From: Ancistrus triradiatus | Taxonomy: Eukaryota > Chordata > Actinopteri > Siluriformes > Loricariidae | DNA: 64,000 nucleotides | NCBI GenBank assembly: GCA_025084515.1 | Contig: JAJAGP010000170.1 | Span: 335,029 to 399,028 of the forward strand | Reading direction: 5' to 3' | Shown here: piece after piece, positions 47,601 to 59,600 of the stretch | How the letters are laid out: every line of letters starts with the position of its first letter | Position numbering within the stretch: position 1 is the stretch's first letter | The notes under the pieces: generated by a model | What the model was told of the DNA's origin: nothing | What the model saw: only the letters and a program-made list of their open reading frames with translations | The model's database searches: none | Program-made: the position numbers and the translations under genes

Positions 47601-50600
47601 TGGGCTTGCCACGCCTGTAAGCCCCGCATCTGAGCAGTTAAGCTCCATGCCTGAACATTTAGCACCGCCTAGCTCCATACCTGGGCTCACTGTGCTGGTA
47701 AACCCCGCATCTGATCAGTTAAGTTCCATGCCTGGGTATTTAGCACCGCCTAGCCCCGTACGAGAGCTCGCCACGCCCGTAAGCACTATAGTTGAGCACT
47801 TGGCACCACCTATCTCCAAACCTAAGCAGTTAAGCTCCGTTCCCAAGCTCGTGCACGTCCAGATCCGAAGCGCCAGTTGCGCATTCGTAATTTATTATTT
47901 TGGATATTCTTTATCGCTTTCTTTCGTTATTTATATTTCAGTTCACTCACACCACCTGGAGCTAACTGCATTTGGGTAATAAAAGCCTTATATTTTATTT
48001 AGACAGTTCGTAATTTGTTTTTTAATATGGCGAACCATAACAAACATGACATGGTACATGGTAAAACTATGACATGTAAATGAGAGGAAGTATTTATGGT
48101 TACCTGGTCCAGTTTCCTCTGATTTGTAAACTGAAATTGAAAAACCTGACACAAGGCCAACCATGTCTATGAGTCGAGGTACTGGGACAGTCCAGCTGTG
48201 TTTTAGAACGCATTTTCGCCTGCAGAGAGATTAGCAGCTTTAACTAGTGAAAATAAGTAGGTACTTGAATATCATTTCACAAACTGTATTTCCTCTAACC
48301 TTTTTTCTGCACCCGGAAAGGTGTCTGTTGTGAAAGAAAAGAATTTGCAGTGTGGATCACTGGTACATTGCTTTTGACATTCATCATAGCTGTTTGAGGT
48401 CAGTTCACGGTAGTTGAATCCTGTGAAATCGACATCCTGATACGTGGATGGAAAACAGGAATCTGAAGTGATGAGAAATGTCACATGACGATGAATGCTT
48501 CATAAAATACGTACTATAGGCAAAGATATGTTTGCAGCTTAGGGTCAATTTTTAGCAATGTGCATACATAGCAGTGGTGTGCAGTCAGGCCCTTCTAACT
48601 CTTCAGAGAAGTTGTAACAAACAAGTGCATGTCAAACATTATATAAATACTTATTTCATGAAAAAAGTCAAATCAAAAACATCATCCAATTGAAAACTCT
48701 ACTCTACGCATATCTAACAGAGTGTGATATTAACCAATCAAAACAGCATGTGCCTGTGTGCCCCTTCTGATGATATTTTGAACTGCTCGTTAAGATAATA
48801 TTTTGAACTTTTATGTAAAGGACAAGAAATCTGACCTATTCAGATTTAAGATTTTCACTACGGGGTGCTGGTCCATAGCTGTCTACTCCTTGGCAACCTG
48901 AAAAAGGTGTCACATATTCATCATTCATAAACAAACATCACAGTCTATGCGGATGCTAATTAGGTAACGTCAAATGACGAGTCAAACCTACAAGCAATAG
49001 ACCATTTTCTGGCAAAGGAGCAGAGGATGGACTTTATCTACAAATAAACCTAATGAACTGGTGAGGTTGGGGTTTGCTTAATGTTTCAGCTGCAATGTTA
49101 CACTGTAGACATAAGAAATGAAAGTTCGATTTTGCTGAACTGTTGTACTTCTGGCATTTGTGGAATATTTTAGCACACATTACACCATTACACAGAAAAT
49201 TAAGATATGAAAACTTTTGTACATGCTACTTTTGCCATTTGTAGTTGCATTTGTGAGCTGTTGATCTGTATTTTCAAATCCATACCATAATTTAATGTCA
49301 ATCCTAAATGCATTAGAGGACGCATCCTGACGCTAGATGGTGCCGCGAGCCCACTAAACGCCACGGTCAACCGGTTATAAAGAGGGCGTCCTAAACGCCG
49401 GCTGGCGGTGCTCTCTCGGTTAAGGACAATGGTGGACCCGTCTCGCCAAGGAGGCGAGCCCCTGTAGAATCAAAAGACTCGAGGTAACCACCAAATATTT
49501 AGCTGCTATATTTAGCTCTGCTTGTGAAGAGCTCACGGTCTCTGTGGGGCACTGCTAAAGTTCCCGCCTCCAAAAGCCGTGACTCTGAGATCGAATCCCA
49601 CGGCTGGGATTCTTCCTTTTTCCCTAGTTCCCGTTTTGGTGCACTATCCCTTTTTCTCGCTCTGTGCGGGGTTTTCCTCGCACTTGGGTCCGTTATTTTC
49701 CTTCTTTCGGCGTGCCCTCCCTGGCTCCCCGTAACAAAATGTATCCTAAATGTATTTATTGTCCATTAACAATGAGTGCATCTACTTAATTATCTGATTA
49801 TAGTCAGATTTCTGCAGTCATCTGATTATTCAAGTGGTCATGGATACAGCAGACTTTGATGTAGAAATCAGATTAAGAAATTAGATGAAGAGAGCTATTT
49901 TTTTCTCCCAGTAATCGGATTGCTCATAGCACGTACACCAGTTAATCTGACACGGTTGCCAGGTCTGCCTATTCTAAAAACTTGGCTTTATTTGACTCTT
50001 TTTTTTTTTATTGAGTGTGATGGATTTTTCATGTGGAATCTGGCAACCTTGGAATTAAACATGCCACAAAATTAAAGGTAGCAAAATGGATAACGAACAC
50101 TTTGTTTAGACTAAAAACTCAGTATATACTCCAGAAAATGAAGACTTTAATTATTTAATATCAAATTTTCTATATTACATTTTAAAAGTTTCTCACATAT
50201 TTCTGTGAGATTATTGGCTGGTTGCAAAGTAGAAATACGATTACTGGCTGAGTCGTGTAAACCCGGCGGTTTTCAATTATCTGATTACTCAAGTGCATGA
50301 AACTTGCTGATTACTGACAGTCTGATTTTCTGCCATTATCGGATTATTAAATGCATGTAAGCGCACTCACTATGTATGTGAGTTCCAGAGGAGTTGGGGT
50401 AGCAGAAGGGGTACCCACTGTATGCACTGCACACCACTGATACATCGTCCACTAGTATTAAAAGACTAATCGTGAACCACAGAAAGCTGCAAGAAAGCTC
50501 TTGTGCTTACGTGTTGTGTTTTCCTGATGTTTAAGCGCAAAGCCTGAAGTTACTCCATTCAGCTTTATTTCTTTAGGAGGGGCTTCAGACAGTGAGTCCT

Positions 50601-53600
50601 TCAGGTAGCAGTAGAATTTCCTTTAATGATTTATATTTAAACAACTTGGTTATTGACCACTGAAACCCGTTGGAGACCTTCATAGGTAACATTCTAGAAT
50701 TATCTGCATTTGTATAAAAGCCACATTAAGAAGAAGCCAAGTATAAACGTGTTGCAAGTACTTATTTTCAGCTATTTAGGTCTGTGTGTGTGTGAGTGTG
50801 ATGAAGTTGCGTTTAACCTGCTGTCTTTGCTCCAGTCTGATGGGTAGAAGGTAAAGATGTTGCAACGATGGTGCTGGGTGCAGGCCAGCTGACAGTGATA
50901 GACGTCTGGAGAGTAGATCTGCAGGATATTGATTCCAGTGAACTCCACATCCACCTTCAGCTCTAATAAAGTGAAATAATTGCACACTCAATTGTAATTC
51001 ATGCAGTAATACTCACATAATTTGTGTATAAAGCATAGACATTCAGTAACTTCACATGCCACCTCAGGTAATGTACAATGAAACGGATGGATGTATTTAG
51101 TTTACCAAGAAAAGAACTACATAAGAAAAGTAAAATAATGCAATACTTCTGTGCTACATACAGTACTATAAGGGTATAAGGGTACTATAAGGGTATAAGT
51201 CTAAGTGACTATGGTAACGTCCGGTCAACGTCTTTTTCAGTCAGTGACCTGTTTCACAGAACATAATGCGGTCATTAAATGATGAACACCTGAACAGCTA
51301 ACCTGTTATTACACTGCATACTTTCAGTGGCAAATCAAAATTTCAAGGTGCACAAAATGGGTTACAGTATGTCCAATTTTCTTAAGCACGCCATGAGCAA
51401 ATCTAGTGTAAGATGGCGAGATGGCGGCGCGGCAGTAGCATGCAGCTGCCTCTCCAGATCCTAAATGGTGCTTTTAGGTGTTAGTTCGGCTCATCAGTTT
51501 TATTTTCATCACATGGACGGCAGAACATCTGGTGTCCATGTATATCATCGCAAGTTCCCACTAAGTCACAGGAATCAAAACACGACTAACCTCCATGTCG
51601 AACTACTGGACAAACTACACAATCTCCTTTTTATTTACCACAGGAATTCATCACCATTATTGGAGTTTACATTCCACCCAGCGCTAATGCTAAGGAAGCG
51701 CTCTGGAAACTGTATGCTGCGATTAGTGAACTACAACATGTACACGCTTATCGTCGCCGGAGATTTCTACCATGCAAATCTCAAAACAGTTTTCCTTAAA
51801 TTCCATCAGCATGTGGACTTTGCAACGAGAGGGGCGAACACGCTGGATCTTGTTTACTCAAACATTCCCGGCACGTACAAGGCAGAGCACATCTCTGTTA
51901 TGCAAATTCCTGCATACAGACCTCTCGTCAAGACCCTCAAAACTGGTTCTGAAGCAGGTGAAAACTGGCCAGCAGCAGCCATCTCTGCACTTCAGAACTG
52001 TTTTGAGCACACTGACTAGAACATGTTTAGGGAAGCTGCAAATGATGGCGAATACATCAGCTTGGAGAAGTACACCTCATCAGTGACCAGCTACATCAGC
52101 AAATGCACAGATGGCGTTACCATCTCCAAGAAAATCACCACACGACCCAACCAGAAGCCGTGGATAATCGCAAAGGTGCACATGCTGCTAAGAGCCCGAG
52201 ACTTTGCCTTCAAAGCTGGTGACAAGGCAGCTCTGAGAACAGCAAGGGCTAAACTTTCTAGGGTGATCAGAGAGGTAAAGCGTGCACACGGCCAGAGCAG
52301 CCATGATCACTTCATAAACAGCAGTGATACACGGCACACGCGGCAGGGCATCCAGGCCATCACCAACTACAGGACTACAACACCTGTCTGTGACAGTGAT
52401 GCCTCCCTTCCAGATGCGCTGAACAACTTCTACGCTCGGTTCGAGGCACAGAACGATGTGGCAGTGAGGAAGTCCACCCCTCCTCCCAGTGACTAGGTGC
52501 TTTGTCTGACCACAGCAGAAGTGAGGAAAACTCTACACAAAGTCAATCCTAGGAAAACCGCAGGACCAGACAACATTCCTGGCAATGTGCTCAGAGAATG
52601 TGCAGACCAGCTAGCAGATGTTCTCACAGACATCTTCAACATCTCTCTGAGCAGTGCCGTCGTTCCAACGTGCCTCAAGGCAACCACTATCGTCCCCATG
52701 CCGTTGCACTCACGCCAATCATCATGAAGTGCTTCGAGACGATCGTCTTGAGCCACATCAAGACCCTACTGCCACCCACAATGGACCCCCTGCAGTTTGC
52801 GTATCGTCCCAACCGCTCCACGGACGACGCCATAGCCACCACTGTTCATCTGGCTCTCACCCACCTGGATAAAAAAAGACACCTATGTTCGAAATGCTGT
52901 TCATAGACTTCAGTTCAGCATTCAACATCATCATTCCTCAGCACCTGATCGGAAAGCTGAGCCTGCTGGGCCTAAACACCTCCCTCTGCAACTGGATCCT
53001 GGACTTCCTGACTGGGAGACCTCAGTCTGTCAGGATTGGCGTATCATCTCCAGCACCACCACACTGAGCACTGGAGCCCCAGGTTGTGTCCGCAGGCCAC
53101 TGCTGTTCACCTTGCTGACTCATAACTGTGTAGCAATGCACAGCTCAAACCACATCATCAAGTTCGCTGATGATACGACTGTGGTGGGTCTCATCAGCAA
53201 CAACGACGAGTCAGCATACAGAGAGGAGATACAACGGCTATCGGACTGGTGGAAATTCAACAATTTGTCTGTGAAGGTTGGCAGAACAAAAGAGATGGTT
53301 GTTGACTTCAGGAGAACCCAGAGTGACCACTCGAAGGCCGTACTGTAGAGATCATCAAGAGCACCTAATTCCTTGGTGTTCACCTGGCAGAGGATCTCAC
53401 CTGGTCCCTCAACCCCGACACCATAACCAGGAAAGCCCAGCAGCGTCTCTACTTTCTGCGAAGGCTGAGGAAAGCTCATCTCCCACCTACCATCCTTAAA
53501 ACCTTCTACAGAGGGTCCTCTGCATCTGCAAAGCCACCAGAATTGTGGATGACACCACACACCCCTCTAACTCACTGTTTACACTCCTGCCATCTGAGGT

Positions 53601-56600
53601 TCCGAAGCATTTGGGCCCTCACAACCAGACTGTGTAACAGTTTCTTTCCGCAAGCCATTTGACTCCTCAATAATCAAAGACTGGACTGAACACCACACAT
53701 ACGCACCTCAATAACATGAACTGGGTCACACAATCCATACACACTTTCTCACACACACACAAAGCAATCCTTTACACACTCGACACTTTTTGATGCCATC
53801 ATGGACACATGGCACTTGATCCTTATCTACCTCCAATACAAGAAAATGGTTACTGTTCATTACATAATCTGTATGTACTGTATGTTTATTGTCTGCACTA
53901 ACTTGCGCACGTTGCACAAGTGAACTTTAAACAGTGTTTTTTTTTGTTGTAATACTCATATTTCACTGTCATTATGTAGCACCTGGAAGTCCTAGAGGAA
54001 TGTAATTTTATTTCAATATGTACTGTGTATATAGCTGAAATGACAATAAAACCCGACTTCGATTTCAAAATCTCTTAGGCAATATAGCTATTTATTTATT
54101 TACCTATCACCACAGACGAATCTGGCATTTTTCTAGGCTATCCACGTTGTGTGTTGTCATCCACTCAGCTAGCTGACTAGATTCTATTTTGTTATGATAA
54201 GAAGCTTGCTTTGTAAAGCTGATAAAATCAAACTGATGATGGATTGTTAGTACAGTTTTCACCAATTAAACCAACAGACCAGTGAAGGATGGAGAATTGT
54301 TTTCACTGGCTTTACAGTTCCTCAGAGAGAAGCCTGATACCACACCACTATCGTGTACCACATTTTCAGGTCGAGGCAGAATCATCATCTTCTTTAGGTT
54401 ACATGTACCCCTGGAATAAGAATAAAGCAAATGTTAAATAAATCAATCATATGTACAATAAACTATCATGCATAAACGCACATCATTAATCATCCTAAAT
54501 GGAAAGATTATTGAGCTATTGTTTTATTTTTTCTTCATTACAATGCATGTTGTAGAAATACCTGTCTGCAGGTTTATGGAATGTTGGTAAGACGTAAGTG
54601 TAGAATTGGCAGTCTGGGTCTGAATTGCACATCTGTTGACAAATCTTGGAATCATTTGTTGGAAACTGGCGGTAATCATTGCCTAAGAAGTCGCGCCGTT
54701 TGTACTGTTTTGTGGTCCATACTTGTAAAGAGAAACAGCAAAATAATGAAGAGACCAGACAAGGGACAATTGATTTAACTGTTAGGCCTTACAATCCAGA
54801 AAACTCTAACCATTTGATAGCTTGCAGTTGCGTGCTGAAAATCCCGAATAAACGTCTATGTGCGGAGCAGACTTAACCTGGCTTACATCTTGCGTATGCT
54901 TCAGAAAGCAGCGCATATCATACCTGTAAGGGGAAATTAATATTTGGAATATTAAAGCACAAAGGTAGGTGGTGCCCAGCAAATCTGACTTCCATCCAAT
55001 TTAGGGTATGCTTATGCCTGGTTCTTGTGTTCTACTTTGTAATAGACATTTTATAATAAATAAAGTATGTATATCATATGTAAGCCTATAAAATATAGCA
55101 CATCTTAAATGGCATACATGGACCTATAGAATTTACTCAGTTCTACACATTACGGTGTAAGACAGTCAGACTCAGCTCCCACAGGCTATCAGACAATTGA
55201 ACTCCCTTTAACACACACAACAGACTTGTCATAAGGACTGCAGAATTCCTGAACACACACACAGACTGTCTAAGCACATATACTCAGAACTCATATCTTC
55301 CTCCACAAGCAATCATACTACTTGGATCCTTCTGACAATACACAACATGCTGGCATATCAGGACTGTTTATCTGCTGAACACACACCGACTGTCAGAACA
55401 TTCAGTGTTCTCACCACTTCTGCACTGTATACTCTTCAACAACATAGACAGAAAATACCTAGACAATTCTCCAAAATCATAAAATCACAAATTCTCCAAA
55501 GATTGTATTGGAAAAACGATGCCTGGTTCTACTCTAACAATAATAATAACAATAATAATAATAATAATAATACAATAATAGTAATAGATTAGCAATAGTA
55601 ATACTTGTTTAGATGGCGCCGCAGATGGCTGCCTCGGTGAGAGCTCTCTATGTTTTGTGTTGGTTTTTGTTTCTAAATGTAACTTACTGTGCGTCAAACT
55701 CGGTCAGTTGGAGCAAAGAACAGTTACTGACATTCAGAGACAATGTTTCACCAACTTTTATTCCGGAGTTGTCTCAAAATCCTTCAGAGTTTTTAGAAAT
55801 TCTCACAACTGGTGCGCTGGCTCTACTCAACCTAGCAAGAAAGTGGAGGAGAGGCAGACGAGCCGAAGCGCTCGTAAAGATGAGGCGACGTGGAGTCCGA
55901 ACACCGTTACCGTCTTTGCTCCTCTCCAATCTGCACAACAAACTGGAAGAACTACTCCTGCTCAACCAAACTAACAGGGATTTTACTAACACATCTGCGC
56001 TGTGCTTTACGGAGACCTGGCTTTCAGAGCTGACCCCAGATAGCGCGCTGCATCTCCCCTGCTTTGAGCTTAGCGGCAAAACAAGAGGAGGGGGACTGTG
56101 CTTTTACATCAGTGAACGCTGGTGTAAAGACGCAACGGTATTGTTAAAATCATGCACTCCTCATCTAGTATCACTCTTCATAAACTGTAGACCGTTCTAC
56201 TCTCCCAGAGAGTTTTCTTCATTCATTCTGGTCGCTGTTTACATTCTGCCGGATGCACGCACGAGAGACGCGCAGAAATTACTGGCCGATCAGATAACGA
56301 AAGTAGAAAGGGACAACCCGGACTCACTTCTCATCATCCTGGGAGACTTTAACAGTGCAAATCTTACGAAAGAAATGCCGAAATACAAACAACATGTCAC
56401 CTGTGCCACGAGAGAAGGAAACAGTTTGGATCATTGCTACACCTCAGTTAAAAATTCCTATCGCTCAGTCACGCGTGGGGCTCTTGGACATTCTGACCAC
56501 AATCTCGTTCACCTCATTCCCACATACAGGCAGAGACTCAAAACTAACAAGCCTGCCATTACAACAGTGAAGAAGTGGACCAGTGAAGACATTGAAATGC

Positions 56601-59600
56601 TACAGGACTGCTTTGAATCCACAAACTGGTCTGCCTTCGAGGAGGCCACGAACAGCTTGGATGGATATACAGACACTGTAGCATCATACATCAGTTTCTG
56701 TGAAGACAGCTGTATTTATACTACAACACGGGTAAAATACAGCAACAACAAAGCATGGTTCTCGGCTGAACTCAGACAGCTTCGGAGGGGAAAGGAGGCA
56801 GCATTCAGGAGTGGAGATAGAGTTCTCTACAAAGAGGCCAATACAAGCTGGAGAAAGGTATCCGATCAGCAAAAAAAAAAAAAAAAACACTCAGAAAAGC
56901 TGAAAAGCCACATTGCTGCTAATGACCCAACTGCAGTCTGGAGAGGCCTCGAAGAGATCACTAACTACAAGGTGCGAAAGACTCCCCTTCTCCTGAATGA
57001 CCGTCAACTCACCAATGACCTGAACGAGTTCTACTGCAGATTTGAATGCAATAAGGACAATTCTCAGCCATTCTCAACTAATTCTTCACCCTCCTCCTCC
57101 CTGGCTCTCTCACCTCTGTCCCTGGCTCCTTTAATCATCAACGAGCAGGACGTTAACAGACTCTTTCAAAAACAAAAGGGGCCAGACGGAATCTCTCCAT
57201 CCACCCTTAAGCACTGCAGCAATCAACTGCCGCCGACCTTCACCAACATTTTTAACAGATCATTAGAACTTTGCTCTGTTCCTTCATGCTTCAAAACATC
57301 TACCATCATACCAGTCCCCAAAAAAACAAACATTTCTGGACTGAATGATTACAGACCTGTAGCCCTGACATCTGTAGTCATGAAGGTCTTTGAATGCCTG
57401 GTCCTAGCCTATCTGAAGACCATCACTAATCCTTTACTGGATCCCCTGCAGTTTGCATGCAGAGCAAATAGATCTGTCGATGATGCAGTCAACGTGGCCC
57501 TGCACTTCATGCTACAGCATCTCGACAGTTCTCGAACCTATGCTCGAGTTCTGTTTGTGGACTTTAGCACCATAGTGCCAGAGCTGCTGCAGGTCAAACT
57601 GTCCCAGCTGTCTGTGCCGGATGCCATCTGCCCGGTGGATCATGGACTTTCTGTCAAATAGGACACAGCAGGTACGGCTAGGAAAACACATCTCAGACCA
57701 ACGGAACCTAAGTACTGGTGTACCACAAGGCTGTGTGCTTTCACCCCTTCTCTTTAGTCTTTATACCAATAACTGTGTTTCTAAGGAGCCAGGTGTAAAG
57801 ATCATTAAGTTTGCTGATGACACCACTGTGGTGGGCCTCATAACAAATGATGACGAGTCTGCCTACAGAAAGGAAGTCGAGCAGTTGGTCTCCTGGTGCA
57901 GCGACAACCACCTGCTGATCAACACACAAAAGACTGTAGAGATAGTGGTGGATTTCAGGCTTAACACGCCCTCCTTACACCCCCTCACTATGAATGGCTC
58001 TATGGTCTTAGTGGTGGAGTCACCTAAGTTCCTGGGCACCACCTTATCCAGCGACCTAAAGTGGGAAAAGAACACACTCTCCATCGCCAAGAGGGCTCAG
58101 CAGAGAATGTTCTTCCTGAGACAGCTGAAGAACTTTAACCTGCCACAGAGTCTGCTGATCCAGTTCTACACAGCAATCATAGAGTCCATCCTTTCATCAT
58201 CTATCACCATATGGTTTGGTTCCTCAACATCACATGAACGGGCCAAACTCCAGCGTACAATCAGGACAGCGGAGAGGATCATTGGAAGTAACCTGCCAAC
58301 GCTTCGGGACATCTACAACAGCAGAGTGCTGAAGCGTGCCGGCAAAATTACAGCAGACCCCTCTCATCCTGGACATCACCCTTTTTCAGACTCTACCATC
58401 TGGCAGAAGACTCAGGACAATAAAAACAAACACATCAAGACATGCCAACAGCTTTTTCCCCAGAGCTGTAACACTTGTTAACCAAAGTTGTTCTCTTGGG
58501 CAACTGTTGGTAAATAATGGTTAACAGTCCGTGTGCTGTCAGGCCTGTTAAATATATGTTACATGTCATACATGTGTAATTATCTGTACTATTATGTATA
58601 TTGTTCGTACTACTATGTGGACTATTGTGTGTATAATTGTGTGTATCACCAAAACAAATTCCTCGTATGTGTAGCATACCTGGCGAAATAAAGTGATTCT
58701 GATTCTGATCTGATTCTAAATAGTATATGTAGTATAAACAGTAATATAATAGTTGTATAATAGAGTATTCACTATTTCAAATACTCTATTATACTGCTGT
58801 ATGTACTACATATACCATCTACTATTGATAATCTATTTTTTCATTAATTACATTATTATCTGTAGTGCATAGTGCCTGAGTGTATCATTTCACTGCTGTG
58901 AAAACCAGAAAAAACTATTCTAAACTCCCCCGTTTACTTGTATTTACTTGCCTGGACCAATATGGGCAGCTAATGCGGCGTCTAGGTATAAATGTTGTTC
59001 TATTATATTATATAATATTATATATTATATTATATTCAAATTACATTCAATATTCAGTATATTCATTATATTGTATATATTAGCCTTTTCACCCTGTTCC
59101 CCTTCCAAAAAAAGTGTTTTCTTGGCTGCTACCCTTCCAAAAAGACCATTCCTGCTCAAGCTTCGGACTGTAAAAGGCTCAACTTGGCATGAAGCTGCCA
59201 GATGCTGCTATTGCTCAAGTGGAAGGGGAAGTCACACTTAATACTTGCCACTATAGCCTGTAGAAGCTGTTTTCCAGATTTTTCACTTTTGTAATACACA
59301 TTTCCTGTATTTTCTTGTTGAACTCCAATAAAGAGACTGAGAAATAATTATATATGGTCATTATACCATTGCTAAAACTGTGATATATCTAATCAAATGC
59401 TGGCCTTTTGAAGCCAATCTTGACCCTTGTGTGATATCTAATTATAGACCAATTTCAAATCTACCGTTTCTGTCCAAAATCTTAGAAAAAGCCATCTATC
59501 AGCAGCTCTGCAGTTACCTCCAAAGGAATGAAATTTATGAAACATTTCAATCTGGCTTCAGGCCCCATCATAGTACTGAAACAGTTGCTTTGAGACAATG

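Larger units (their letters stand above)
45860..48042 (+). mobile_element. Short LTR retrotransposon (Gypsy-like), gag only
   Basis: Flanked by AACAT (45855-45859, 48043-48047); the empty site is visible in block A at 60176-60180. Starts TATCAGGAGTCGC and ends CCATAACA. The LTR-like end GTAATTTATTATTTTGG to TTAATATGGCGAA occurs at about 46650-46810 and again at 47887-48035. In between is a broken gag and a PEHL-type repeat tail. No polymerase: non-autonomous or deleted. Confidence 0.75.
24877..51011. repeat. Duplication block B (left copy)
   Basis: Tandem segmental duplication unit holding apple exons B1a-B4b. Its left edge, in the intron next to protease exon 1, matches 51009 onward. Its right edge (past B1a) matches 62698-62716. 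It is enlarged to 26 kb by the nested transposon stack, the LTR element at 45860 and the insert at 49311. Confidence 0.85.
55607..58716 (+). mobile_element. Non-LTR retrotransposon, nearly complete
   Basis: The 5' end ATGGCGCCGCAGATGGCTGC and a 3' tail of GATTCT repeats (58691-58716) bound the copy. It lies in the intron between A3a and A3b and is absent from block B. Confidence 0.85.

Noticed and set aside
54811..54883. Early donor GTAAGC inside A3b
   Set aside because: Would remove the closing SGFSARNC strand and break phase with A4a; the full 113-nt exon fits phase and family length.
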